64,000 bases of DNA from Calliopum simillimum (Eukaryota; Arthropoda; Insecta; Diptera; Lauxaniidae). Position numbers and translations under genes: made by a program. The stretch is taken from the NCBI GenBank assembly GCA_951812925.1, contig OX638370.1, positions 36,769,948 through 36,833,947 on the forward strand, written 5' to 3'. The notes beneath the pieces are model-generated. The model was not told the origin of the DNA, ran no database searches, and saw nothing but the letters and a program-made list of their open reading frames with translations. Positions 44,809 through 56,089 of the stretch are shown here, piece by piece (position 1 is the stretch's first letter; the number at the start of each line of letters is the position of its first letter).

Positions 44809-47800
44809 TTAATCATCATCGTCATCGGATGAATTAGATTCCGATAGTTGCAAATCGTTATGTAGCAAATCATTTGGAAACCCTCCATTATTAGACGCAT
44901 AACCCAATGATTGTTGTTGTTGGTGTTGACTTGGCAACGCTGTTGCAGTTGTTGTCGTATGTCCAACAACACCTAAACTAGGCAATTGATTTAAATGCTG
45001 CTGATAGGTTGTATTTGTTGTTTGTGGTGGTGGATCGTCTTCGGTGCTATCATCCGAATCTGAACCGCTATCGCTGCCACTTGAATCGGAATCGGAACTG
45101 GAGCTTGCTGAACTTAGCACGCCAATTTGCTGTAATTACAAAATAAAATATTGGTGAGAGCTTACTTTTTGCAACATTTTATAAAAAATATAAAACTTTT
45201 TTATGGAATTGGCATCTTGGCTCAAGATGGTATATGCGCAGGTAGGTAATTTTTAGAGATTCAACTTTTGCATATTGCAGTGTAATTACCTTAAGTATTT
45301 TATTCAGATATTTTTCAAGACTTGTCATCAAATAGTCATCTTTAAGGCGACAGTATGTAACAACCTTCAAAGGCTTAACTATGACATATTGCCGAAAAGT
45401 TACCATTTCGATGAAGGTGCAGGCACGAGACATCTTGAAATATAGTGCACTTTTTTTACTTATACTTCAGTTCGGTGTTAAATGCTTCAGTTCAGTGTCA
45501 TATGAACTGAAGTATTTGTCATATGAACTGAAGTATGTGATCCAAAAAATTCAATATTCAAATCTTCACTGTACACTGATTTCATTTTGTCACTGAAGTA
45601 CATTGGAAATAACGCCCAAAAATTTGGGCTTTATTTCGTTTTTTTGGGCGTAATTTCTTTTTATTTTTAAAAAATGAAATAACGCCCAAAAACAAAAAAC
45701 GAAATAACGCCCAAATTATTTTCATACAAATAAATTTTGGGCGTTATTTCCAAAATGATTATCGCCCAAATTTATATGAAAATAATTTGGGCGTTATTTC
45801 GTTTTTGATTTTGGGCGTTATTTCATATTTTTTGGGCGATATTTCGTTTTTTATTTTGGGCGTTATTACGTCATTTTATTTTTTGGGCGTTATTTTGTTT
45901 TTATTTTGGGCGTTATTTCCTTTTTTTTTAAAAACGAAATAACGCCCAAAAAAAAAAAAAACGAAATAAAGCCCAAATTTTTGGGCGTTGTTTCCAAAAT
46001 GATTATCGCCCAAATTTAAATGAAAATAATTTGGGCGTTATTTGTTTTTTTTTTTTTTTTGGGCGTTATTTCCTTGGGCGTTATTTCCTAACGCCATTTT
46101 AACAAATACTTCAGTATACTGTATTTTATACACACAAATACTTCATGTCAGTGTAAAACGTGCAAGTAGAAAAACTAAATTAATGATATGGTAACACTTC
46201 CAAGTTGCAAAGCATTGCTAGCCCAATATTGCAGTAACTTTCATACATTTTCGAGAGAGAGAGAGAGCGTAAAGAAAAAATGCCACAAAAAAGAGATCGA
46301 AAAACTACTTTTTTCTTCAAATCCAAGTACTGTTGAACTGAAGCTTTTGATAAATAAAAAGCAAACCTCTTATTGGGATTAGGTATGTAGAAAAACATTT
46401 AAGACTTTAATTTGCTTGCAAGTTATTAAATAGTTGTCTTTAAGATGGCAATTCTGTAAGAAGATGACAAAATATGAAATGTCCATTCTTCATGAGACTG
46501 AACTTAAACTTTGATGGAAATTTTGCAATGCCTTTTACTTTGAGAAATATAAGACGTAGAGATATAAGAATTTGTCAGCTCTTAGATCTTACTGATAGCT
46601 GGCTAGATGAAAAAAAGGTCATTATGAAAAAAATGGACATATGAATGAGATTTTTGAAAGTGAAATAGGTCCAAAAGTAATGTCATAATATTTAAAGGCT
46701 GACATTTTGTTAGAAATTAATAAAATTGTGTTCTGTTTTCACGAAAAGTTTACTTGATGGTGTAGAATTAATGGCATTGAGTTAAGACATTGGTCAAATA
46801 ACCGATTATTCAGGCCTGTTCCGAAATCAGTGTGAATTCAATTACTTTTTATTTAGGAGGCTTTTTGATGAAAACGGTGAGTGGAACGATAAAAGGTATT
46901 AGAATCTCTTTTGTGGAGAATTGCAGGTTCTACAAATAATATTGATTAGCATTAACGAAAAAGTAACCATTCGAGAAATATTCTTAAAAAACCGCAAAAA
47001 GTCAAAAAATTCAATCTTATCAAATATTTCTAAAACGGTTACCTTTTCGTTAATACAAATTAATATTATTTGTAGAACCTGTAGTTCTCCACATAAAAGA
47101 TTCTAATACTTTTCATCGTGTGACTCACCATTTTCATTAAAAAGCTTCCGAAATGGAAAGTACGGAACAGGCCTGATTGTGTATTATTTACTTTTAATGA
47201 ACTTATTCCACTTTCAAAAAATTCCATTCATATTATATTTTGCCACCTTTACACAGAAATAAAGGAGTTCATTTAACTGAGCAGTTTGTAAAAATCATAT
47301 AGCATCATTCGCACTTACCTGCTCCAATGCTGCTGCAGCACTTTCTAGCGATTGTGAAGCAAGATCATGCGGCGAAGCCATACCAGGATTGCTATTGCTA
47401 CTTGGTCGACTACTATTGCTGTTGAAAAGATTGGTGCTACTATTGTTGTTGTTGATGTTGTTACTACTTGAGTTAAGCAAGCGATTATTTTGTGAATAGT
47501 GTAATTGTTGCTGTTGCTGCTGCTGTTGTAATTGTGATGGGCTTTGCCGCAACTGTTGCTGTTGTTGTTGTTGTTGTTGCTGCTGCTGCTGTTGCTGCAA
47601 TTGTTGCTGCCATTGCTGCACCTGTTGTTGCTGCGTTTGCAACGTATGCTGTTGTTGCAGCTGTTGTTGTTGTTGAAGCTGCTGTTGTTGTAGCTGCTGT
47701 TGTTGCTGCTGCAGCTGTTGTTGTTGCTGCTGGTGTCGTTGATGATTGTTATGATGTTTTTGATTGCTATGATGTGATTGTTTTGTTTGCTTCATTTGTA

Positions 47801-50659
47801 GCGGTTGCGATTGCATTTGTTGTAACTGATAATCTTGTCCAGAATTATTATGACTCGATGCTGACGATGATGATGAGATATTGGCAGCATTTATTGCAGC
47901 ACTACCACCATTGGCAGTATTACCACCTCCGCCACCAAAACTGAAGAGTGAATCATCATCATCGAAGATCATTGGAATGCTGGGCAATGTCGCCTGAGTG
48001 TTGTTGGCATTCCAGCTAGAAGCAAAAATTAAAATTTGTATTTAGTGAATTTATAAATGGTTGGAAAATTCAAAATGCAATTAACTTACGCAGGAGCTGA
48101 TTGAGGACTTTTGTGTGCAATTGGCACAGACGACGGTGATCCCTGTTGCATAGGCGAGTTACGTGGCTTATGTTCAACTAAAAATAGAAAATTTATAAAA
48201 GTTGTTAATATAAATTATTTAATTTATAAGCCTTTTAAAAAAGTATATAAAATGGATAGCAAAAACACAAGATAGTGCTGTGGGAAAGTTCACGTTTTTA
48301 CATAAAAACAATTTTTACATAACAACAATTTTTGACATTTTCAAATTATCCGTTTTTTTTGACAGTTTTTGACTTTTTTAACATTCATCGATTTTTTCAT
48401 TTATCCTGACTTTTTCAACAGTTTTCGAATTTTTTAAAATATCCATGATTTTACTGCAGTTTTTGAGTTTTTCAACATTTCTCGATTTTTTGACAACATC
48501 TCGTCTTATTCGATTTTTTTAAAATGTGTTTTTTCCACCGTTTTTGAGTTCTTTAAAATTCCTCGACTTTTTCCAAAATATCTCGGCTTTTTCGACAATA
48601 TTGGATTATTTTAAAATATCTCTGTTTATTAGGAAGTTTTCGAGTTTTCAATATATCTCGACTTTTGGACAATTTTCGACTTTTCAAAATATCTCTGCTT
48701 TTTTGATATTTTTTGAGTTTTTCAACATTCCCCTACTTTTTCTGTACATCTGGACATTTTCAAAATATTTCTGTTTTTTTGACAGTTTTTGAGCTGTTCA
48801 ACATATGTAAATCCATTTTTACAATATACATACATACACGTATACTGGCTTTTCGACAATTTTTGATTTACAGTTTTTGAGTTTGAGTTTTTCAACATTC
48901 ATCGACTTTTTCAATATATCCTGACTTTTCAAAATATTTGTTTTTTCGGTAGTTTGTGAGTTTTTCAACATTCCTTGAGTTTTTCAATACATTCCGCCTT
49001 TTTTTGACAATTTTTTCTTATTGTGGAAATGAAATTCAGAACACTGTTTAACAATATATCATAAGTTTTGAAATTTTCATTAAAAAAATAAAATGTGTTC
49101 AGGCGAAGGATAAAGGTAGAACATGAACCAACAAAGAAAAATTTTGCCAAACTTACAAATTTACTCTCAATGATCCCTATGACCAATTTCTTCGACAAAA
49201 AACAAAAAAAAATCAAAGTTAACTTCTTTTTTAAATTTCTCGAAACTGTGACAAACTGCCCATGAGAGGTGTTTTAAGAATGTATGGAGATCCTTAGTAA
49301 CAATATTTTGATACTTGACACCCCCCAATTTTGTGAGCTTGGAAACAAAAAATGAGTTTGGAAAAAAAATTTTGGGGGTGGGGTGAGGGTAAAGGTTGGC
49401 GCATCGAGGACAAAGGTGAGAGAAAAAGAGAACAAATTTACATACAGCCCTACAAATATTTAGGGATTACCAAGCATACTTAGCCACTATCTCTAACCCC
49501 TAAGGGGGCTCCCATACAAAATTGACATTTATAGGAAATCGACCCCCACCACTCCCTGGGTGCCCCTGGAAGGGTCAAATGTATGACTGGTCACTAATAG
49601 TTTTTCCTCCGCAACATTTTTTCCCAACATACTTACCTTGTATCTCTGACTCTTTAGGGGACTCCCATACAAAATAGATGTCATAGACATGAAAAATATG
49701 GAAAGGAAATCGTCAAATAGGCCCATAACTGCCCAGAAGTCATTCCTAGGGGAGTCAAATATATGACCGACCCCCATTAGCCCCCCTCCAAAGTTTTTTC
49801 TCAGCATACCCGCTATTTCCAATCCTTAAGGGGGCTCCCATACAAAATTGACATTTATAGGAAATCGACCCCCACCACTCCCTGGTGTCAAATTATGTGT
49901 CAAAATAAAATGTGGAAAAAAAATTAAATTAATGAATTCATTTTTGTTAATGTTGTTATGAAGGTAATTTAACTTAATTTAATTTATTTAAAGAAAATAT
50001 AAGCTCAAATCAAAAAAAAAAAAAAAATATTACTATACATACATAGGTTGACTACACACGAAACCAATGGTTACAGACTAGTTGTTAAGACTACTTCACA
50101 CCACAACTAGCCACGGACAGGTGTAAACGTAATGCAGAAGGCGACAATTTAAATTTCGTAGGACATCAACATACAAGAAAGAACAGTTGCTTGTATGCAA
50201 AAGGGACTGAAGTCGGGCTAGTACTGGTTGTCAGAGGACTATTTAATGAACTACACTTGAACTAGTGCGTTTGCCTGCAGGGTGATTTCAGAAAAGTTGC
50301 ATCAATATTTACTTACTTAAATGATTTTTCCGACTTCCCGTGGATACTTTCGTTTTTGTTGATATTCTCATTGTGCTATATTCTAGTGATTTTGTTGGTG
50401 GACCAGCAGCAGCTACACTTGGTTTGTTTGTCATTTCACTCCTGCAACAAAAAATATATCAAAATAAATATATTAATAAAAACTTTGTTAATCTCAATCA
50501 TGTATTTATGTTAAACTAACCTCGTCTTCTTAACCTGTATATTGTGACTTAATTTCTCTAACGTCATATCACCTGTCTTTTTGTCAAAAATTATTATACA
50601 TTCCTTTGTATATTTTCTGTGATTTCCCTTATAAACTGTATGAGGCACACCGGAACTTA
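44809..50659 (-). CDS. Eaf: ELL-associated factor Eaf, C-terminal five exons (N-terminus not in window)
   Basis: Eaf binds the elongation factor ELL and stimulates RNA polymerase II elongation in the nucleus. Five exons were placed by GT/AG and phase: 50659-50521, 50441-50317, 48177-48090, 48015-47319 and 45129-44809 (stop included). The first ends the conserved EAF domain (SSGVPHTVYKGNHRKYTKEC, IIIFDKKTGDMTLEKL, HNIQVKKTR). The next exons carry TMRISTKTKVSTGSRKNH and HKPRNSPMQQGSP...HKSPQSAPAWN, both typical of insect Eaf. Exon 4 has LPSIPMIFDDDDSLFSFGGG, then a long Gln-rich tract. The last exon is Ser/Asp-rich and ends NDLQLSESNSSDDDDD, fitting the acidic activation region. The upstream part of the EAF domain (the family's FHTIRYDFKP-type block) is not visible up to 64000. 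The first exon here opens in phase 2, so at least one exon is missing. Confidence 0.88.
45600..46095. repeat. Palindromic array of GGGCGTTATTTC in an Eaf intron
   Basis: About 20 copies of GGGCGTTATTTC or its complement GAAATAACGCCC, separated by A/T runs, are arranged in alternating orientation. Two longer blocks (AATGATTATCGCCCAAATTT with TATGAAAATAATTTGGGCG) recur. Flanks show cagt-rich repeats TCATATGAACTGAAGTAT (45500-45540). The same motif occurs at 4180-4740 and at the window start (TATAACGCCCAAC). Confidence 0.85.
46811..47175. mobile_element. 365-bp palindromic MITE, CAGGCCTG ends, copy 1
   Basis: Ends CAGGCCTGTTCCG and CGGAACAGGCCTG, flanked by ATT on both sides (46808-46810, 47176-47178). 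Long inner arms include CAAATAATATTGATTAGCAT and its complement. A second copy of identical length is at 51741-52105. Located in the Eaf intron between the last two exons. Confidence 0.8.
47500..47760 (-). repeat. CAG/CAA polyglutamine tract in Eaf exon 4
   Basis: The minus strand encodes an almost continuous run of Gln (mixed CAA and CAG codons) interrupted by Leu, Trp and His. The mixed codons suggest a stable, selected tract rather than a pure expanding microsatellite. The plus-strand frame over the same bases, rich in Val and Ala, is a shadow. Confidence 0.9.
48340..49020. repeat. Degenerate TTTTTCGAC/TTCAACATT repeat region
   Basis: About 25 loosely spaced copies of a 20-30-bp unit built from GTTTTTGAGTTTTTCAACAT and CTCGACTTTTT variants. 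It is an old, diverged tandem array in the Eaf intron. Plus-strand frames through it (48526-48792) are Phe-rich artefacts. Confidence 0.65.
49490..49885 (+). repeat. Direct repeats of about 160 bp
   Basis: The block CTCCCATACAAAATTGACAT followed by TTATAGGAAATCGACCCCCA (49509-49560) recurs almost exactly at 49836-49885. A diverged intermediate copy (GGGGACTCCCATACAAAATA) is near 49658. CCCC-rich sequence stands out from the AT-rich intron. Confidence 0.75.
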
Positions 50660-50717
50660 CTGAAATTAAAAAGAAGAAAAAGTGATTTTTATAAAATTTG
50701 CTTAATTTATGTACTTA

Positions 50718-50844
50718 GGGCCATTTTCACAATGTTCAGTCAAAATTTAACTTCCAGATAAATAAAAATTTTGTATGAAATTTAATGTCAAAGTTCCAGT
50801 TAAAGTTCTAGTTAAGGCTTAACTGAACATTGTGAAATTGGCCC
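50718..50844. mobile_element. 127-bp MITE of the GGGCCAATTTCAC family
   Basis: Ends GGGCCATTTTCACAATGTTC and GAACATTGTGAAATTGGCCC (one mismatch) with TTA on both sides (50715-50717, 50845-50847). Same terminal motif as the elements at 5162 and 6727, with nearly all of the interior removed. It lies just upstream of the first visible Eaf exon. Confidence 0.75.
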
Positions 50845-50869
50845 TTAAAAGTTTAAATTATATTTCCTT

Positions 50870-51619
50870 ATAAAATAATATAGTTCAGTCATACGTTATG
50901 TGGTATAAATAGCAACTTATTCAAATATGCATTTTTGTTTGGAAATCTTTCTTTATTGATAAATCATTTATATATCTTAAAGTACTTTATGATAAATCAT
51001 GTTGTTGTATCATTACTAATGTAACCCAACGCTTTCAGTGAAGTTACTCCGATTTCTTTGAGATCGACTTACAAAAATTCATTTCACTTTGATTGAATAT
51101 TCTTGCGTAAAAATAATTATGGTTGGCAAAAGAAATTATCAATTAAAGTAGTAACCAGGATAAATTACATACATAGGCGCTTTCGGAGTTGCCATAAAGC
51201 CGAAATTAATTTCAGATATTGAAAATGGAAAATGTTTTTTGAACATAAACAGAGGACAATTTGCTCGAGAACATTGTTGGACAAATCCACGGATAAAGAT
51301 TGAAAGACATTAGAAATGAGTTTGAATGAAAAGGTCAACCTTTTATTCATCAAGATTAATCTCAGTTCTCATCAGCTGCCTATATGGTGACATGGAGAAA
51401 AACTTGCAACTTGACTATGGACTTTATTTGTCTGGAAATCCCTTCTAGAGAATAGATTCACTTCATCGCATTTGCAATCGTGAATATTTTAAAAATAGAA
51501 ACTCTTTTCCAGCAGAGATACTTTTTCTTCCAATTTACGCCAAGAAGCTGCTAAGCAACTCTGGTATTATCCATTTGATTTGACAGCAAAGGTTAAAAAA
51601 AAAAATATTATCAAAATCA
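50870..51619. other. No gene seen
   Basis: Sequence upstream of the first visible Eaf exon and the 127-bp MITE. AT-rich, with no exon matching the missing EAF N-terminal domain on the minus strand. Confidence 0.4.
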
Positions 51620-51740
51620 GGGGCTGAATCGCCGCATCGGTGAACGTACAAGTCGTGACATAAAAATGTTTTTAGTAATGCGAAATCATGTGTTATTTTA
51701 CGTCATGAGTTGTACGTTCACGGATGCGTCGATTCGAACC
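51620..51740. mobile_element. Palindromic MITE, second copy of the 41396 family
   Basis: Ends GGGGCTGAATCGCCGCATCG and ATGCGTCGATTCGAACCC are imperfectly complementary, and ACGTACAAGTCGTGAC pairs with GTCATGAGTTGTACGT. The right end directly abuts the CAGGCCTG MITE at 51741. Confidence 0.7.
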
Positions 51741-52105
51741 CAGGCCTGTACCGTAATCTATGTGTTTTCAATTACTTTTCATTGAGGAGGCTTTTTGATG
51801 AAAATGGTGAGTCACACAATAAAAAGTATCGGCATCTTTTTGGCGGAAAACTACAGGCTCTACAAATAATATTGATTCGCATTAACGAAAAAGTAACCGT
51901 TTAGAAAATATTCTCAAAAAACTTTATCAAATATTTCCGAAGAGGTTACTTTTTCGTAAATACAAATCAATATTACTTGTAGAATCTGTAATTATCCGTA
52001 AAAAAGATTATAATGTTTTTTATCGTGTGACTCACCATGAAAAGTAATCAAAAGTAATCCTCAATAAAAAATAATTGAAACCACACGGATTACGGAACAG
52101 GCCTG
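51741..52105. mobile_element. 365-bp palindromic MITE, CAGGCCTG ends, copy 2
   Basis: CAGGCCTGTACCG (left) and CGGAACAGGCCTG (right) with the same inner arms as the copy at 46811-47175. The length is identical, arguing that both derive from one amplified master copy. Confidence 0.8.
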
Positions 52106-52559
52106 AATATCTAAATTTCACTAAAAACAATTAAAACAAAGTAAAATTACAAAATTGCTGATGGTCTACGAGTTCAACTAAATAAATCTCCAAACCTTCA
52201 CACTTTGTGAGAAGTTGACGGAGTACGTAATGTAAATCGAATAAAGTGAGCTTTTGTAAAGTGTGCTAATGGTTCTTGCTGGGATTGTGTAGCATATTTT
52301 TCAATACGAATCGTAGACCAGTCTCCTGGTTAGCTATATCAACATCTGCTTCAGGTGATTTGAGCACCCGCAACAATTCACATTGATAATTTTGGGTCAA
52401 GTCTACTTTAGTGGCACCTCAGATTTTTTTTTTAACCATGTTCATTGTATGAAGCTGTTAATTCTAAGAAGTAATATGTAAAAAGTGTCACTAGGTTTTA
52501 GTTTTGGGGTTACAACTATTGGATCCGGATATAGCTTTTAGAAAAGCAGGTATAAGTTG

Positions 52560-53016
52560 TAGTGATGAGCAAAATTAGTCTTGGTCTTGGTAATTTTGCG
52601 AGACCAAGACCAAGACTCTGATATTTTTGCAAGACCAAGACCAAGACTGCTATGGTCTTGGTCTTGGTCTTGCGCACGATAATCGTCAAGACCAAGACTG
52701 CTTTTCATTCTTGGTAGTTTATAGTTAAAAGGTGTTTCACGCCCGTTTCGAAGATAAAATCATCTCTCAATTTGAATTTTGGTATCTTAAAAAACCAACT
52801 GCTTTGGAAAAATATGGTTTTGAAACTTTGAATACTCAATACCTCTAGAAATTTTTTCAAGACCAAGACCAAGACCGAGACCAAGACTTAATGAGCAAGA
52901 TCAAGACCAAGACCAAGACTCAATATCAGAACCAAGACCAAGACTCAATGTGCAAGAACAAGACCAAGACCAAGACTGCTATTGTCTTGGTCTTGGTCTT
53001 GGTTTGCTCATCACTA
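52560..53016. mobile_element. hAT-type MITE carrying CCAAGA/TCTTGG minisatellite
   Basis: Ends TAGTGATGAGCAAAATTAGT and TTTGCTCATCACTA are flanked by an exact 8-bp direct repeat ATAAGTTG (52552-52559, 53017-53024), as expected for hAT. Both sub-terminal regions are runs of GACCAAGACCAAGACT in opposite orientations. Truncated relatives are at 54595-54751 and 61576-61654. Confidence 0.85.
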
Positions 53017-53717
53017 ATAAGTTGTAAGTTTTTCGTTGAATTTTAAAAATATAAGTGGTATTCAAATACATATGAATAAGCCATAAATTGTCCCACAAAA
53101 GTTTTGAATTTGCCACACACTATGAATGCGCCTCCGAATTGCCTTGTAAAAAGTTGGAAATAAATTTGCATAAAAATGACAAAATATTCCTATCTAATTA
53201 CTGCCGGTAACCTTACTTTCCAGTGAATATTGCCCTTCCTGAAAATTTATTGAAAAGCGTTTGCATAGCAGGGAGTTTGAGAAAAAACCTGGAGACAAGG
53301 CCCTATATTTCCTCTTTTAGTTAGATTTGTTAAGAATCATAAAACAGAAGGAAATAAAGTAAAAATTTAAGTTTTTGACTTTTTTTCTATACTGTCTTTG
53401 TTTCGGTTACGGTTTAGATACCTTGAATAGTGGATTTTTCAGCGTTGTGAAGAGAAATTGGATTGAAATTGTTTTTTGACTGTGGTTTGCTTCAGAAAGC
53501 CATTGTTTGGATGCTACAACTTCAAATTATTGGCATTCTGGCTGGAGGATTCATGCACTTATTGATAACTACATAAAGTTAAAAGATCAACTAGAACCCT
53601 TCTCAAACCATAAACACTGAAGTGTATGATTTTGACAGTGATTCACTGTATACCATAAATGTATCTGTTTCATACATATTGTACATTTGAACATACGTTG
53701 CAAAAACTTCTACCTAC

Positions 53718-53825
53718 CCAGGTGCTTGACCAACGGTGTAAAATCATTATCATCATCATCGTTATGATCATTAATTAACAGTTCATCGTCATACAAAATC
53801 GAGTTCAGTTTTGAAATTGTTTTTG
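53718..53825 (-). other. Possible unassigned exon (phase-compatible with Eaf)
   Basis: The minus strand from 53825 (preceded by TTTCTTCAG) to 53718 (followed by GTAGGT) reads TISKLNSILYDDELLINDHN, then DDDDNDFTPLVKHL. The donor leaves one base, which is the phase needed by the first visible Eaf exon at 50659. However the peptide does not resemble the EAF domain. It may be an alternative or lineage-specific exon, an exon of another gene, or chance. Confidence 0.2.
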
Positions 53826-53907
53826 CTGAAGAAATCTTAATGTGCGGCGGCGAGTACAAGTAATCTCATGAGTAATTTAAAGTATTTTGTGCGACAGATA
53901 TGTATTT

Positions 53908-53937
53908 TTGTTGTTGTTGTTGTTGTTGTTGTTGTTG
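53908..53937 (+). repeat. (TTG)10 microsatellite
   Basis: Ten uninterrupted TTG units. Confidence 0.95.
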
Positions 53938-54499
53938 CTTGGCATATTATTTATTTTGTGCACATTACATACATACGGTATGTACGAAGCGCTAATATAT
54001 ATGTAATTTTGTTTTTATAAATTTTATTCTTTGATTTTATTCACGTCCAACACGTAACGTTCACATTCGGACCGATACAGCGAGAGAGATACTCATAGAT
54101 ATGAATATGTATTACATACATACAAATGTACGAATAAATGCAGTACAAAAACAAAATACAAAAAATAAAAAAATATGTAGCACAATTTTAAGCCAAGAAA
54201 ATATGCGTCGTTGGTGAGTGTTGAGAATGTGTGGCATGCGTGCAATCATTACCACTTCACAAGTGAAATCGCTGCATAGATACGACCGACCGAATGGACA
54301 AATATGCACAATAAAAGCGCAATATTGCCACCTGGATTTATTTTCTATTTATTCCATGGTACAGTTACAGTTCGGTAGTAAAGTCACCAAAGAAAAAGTA
54401 GTGATTTTCGGTATATATCATTATACGATGGGCACTATTTATGTTTCGGGAACTGGCAACACTAATGTCAATAGCTCTAATCTGGCAACACAACAATAA

Positions 54500-54751
54500 A
54501 GTTTGACAATTTTTAGCATAAACGTACTCACAACGTTTTAAGTTACAAGTGCTATTTGTTTTTTTTACAGTGAGATAAGAAAATCAATTTGACCAAGACC
54601 ATTTTATCGTCGAAAGCAGTCTTGGTCTTGGCGATTATCGAGGCCAAGACCAAGACCATAGCAGTCTTGATCTTGGTATTGCAAAGATATCAGCGTCTCT
54701 GTCTTGGTCTCGAAAAATTACCAAGACCAAAAGTAATTTTGCTCATCACTA
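54500..54751. mobile_element. Mariner end fragment joined to a truncated hAT MITE
   Basis: 54500-54594 matches the sub-terminal part of the mariner at 35771 (TTTTTAGCATAAACGTACTC, GTGAGATAAGAAAATCAATT). From 54595 the sequence is the right part of the CCAAGA-type hAT MITE, ending GCTCATCACTA at 54751. The left end of that MITE is missing. Confidence 0.6.
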
Positions 54752-54910
54752 ATAAATACAGCTTTTCTGAGAAAACTTGAAGTTGAAACTTTTGTATGGG
54801 GTCATACCTGAATTAAGTAAGAGCGACCTTATTAAGCGACTTTATTGTTGCTTTTTCGCGAATAAAACGCAGATATCTACTACATAAAAACGAGATTTTG
54901 TTTGTTTGTA

Positions 54911-56074
54911 TTGGGTGTACAACTTAAAAACCGGAATTTTTTAGCGAAATTTGATGCTTTATTGTGGAAAAATGTTACAATATATTTTATTCAAAGTATT
55001 GTCCATTGGAAGCTACAACATTTCCCCATCTTTCAGGCAATTTATGAATTCCATCCCAAAAAAATTCCGCCGGCTTGGCGGCCAAAAATGAATCGAGCCA
55101 ATTTTCGATATCTTGAACTTAAGTGAAGCGTATTCCTGATAGGGCATTCTGCATCGATCGGAACAAATGGTAGTCTGATGGTCCAAGGTCTGGGCTATAA
55201 AGCGGGTGAGGCAAAATTTCCCATCCGTTGTTTTCCGTTGTTTTCCAGGTAATTTTTGACTGGGGCAGCAATATGAGGCCGAGCGTTATCGTGGTGGAAA
55301 ATGATTGACTCATGTCTGGTCGCATACGTTGGCCGCTCTGCCTGGATTTTCTGCTTCAATTGGATCAATTGTTGACGATAGAATTGAGCATTAATGGTTT
55401 GGCCACCTGGCAACAGCTCATAATGGATAACACCTAGCTGGTCCTGACCAAGACGTTTTTTGTCTTCGACATCAAAATAACCACTTTTAAACCACTCTCG
55501 AAAGCTTGATTCAGCTGGAGCATATGTATGTATGTATTCTCCTTTAACTCCTAGGAGGAGCATAGGGCCAATATGAAATCTCTCCATTTGTCACGATCCC
55601 TTGCGATGACTTTGATCTCTTGCCACGATTTTCCCGATTCTTGGATTTCCTTTTCCAACGACCTTTTCCAGTTGGTTTTGGGTCTACCACGTCCTGTACT
55701 GCCTTGTGGATTCCACTCAAGGGCCTGGCGACAAACTTCGCTGTGTGGTTTCCGGAGAGTGTGACCACTCTCTATGCTGGAGCATAGTCCCCATAAACTT
55801 CTACAAGAATGCGATGACTTTCCGCAGCAGTTTTCTTTGCAAAAAAATGACCCACTAGAACCCCCCCGCAAATGCTGTCTTTTTCTCCAATTTTCGAAGT
55901 TATTCATCGTGAAAAATAATAATGATGCACACAAGATAAAATTGTTTTGTTGACTGATTTTGACAGCTGTCAAATGTACCTTCAAAATGACATATATATA
56001 AAGTTCGAGCTTTCAAGATATTTGTTAGTACGGACATCCACCGTCAAATTCCGGTTTTTAAGTTGTACACCCAA
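54911..56074 (-). mobile_element. Mariner transposon with deletion, frameshift and a LINE insertion
   Basis: Terminal inverted repeats TTGGGTGTACAACTTAAAAA (54911) and the complementary right end finishing at 56074 are flanked by TA. The minus-strand transposase is broken. The N-terminal piece (GHFFAKKTAAESHRILVEVY) is cut by a LINE fragment, then continues SSFREWFKSGYFDVEDKKRL. The part with the first catalytic Asp is deleted, followed by [51 protein letters not shown] and WGNVVASNGQYFE. A 10-bp duplication (CCGTTGTTTT twice, near 55226) adds a frameshift. Confidence 0.88.
55525..55775 (-). mobile_element. LINE 3'-end fragment inserted in the mariner
   Basis: A 251-bp minus-strand copy of the same LINE 3' end seen at 27368-27948 (GHTLRKPHSEVCRQALEWNP ... 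WRDFILALCSS stop, then an ATACATACAT tail). An exact 11-bp target duplication GCTGGAGCATA flanks it (55514-55524, 55776-55786). It interrupts the mariner transposase and is therefore younger than that mariner copy. Confidence 0.9.
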
Positions 56075-56089
56075 TACTAAAAGACTAAC

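Noticed and set aside
47492..47944. 150-codon plus-strand frame rich in Val and Ala
   Set aside because: It is the antisense shadow of the CAG/CAA polyglutamine tract in Eaf exon 4.
48526..48792. 88-codon Phe-rich frame
   Set aside because: It runs through a degenerate TTTTTCGAC repeat in an Eaf intron.
52560..53016. Regularly spaced CCAAGA repeats as a possible CRISPR-like array
   Set aside because: The repeats are contiguous minisatellite units without unique spacers, inside a hAT-type MITE.
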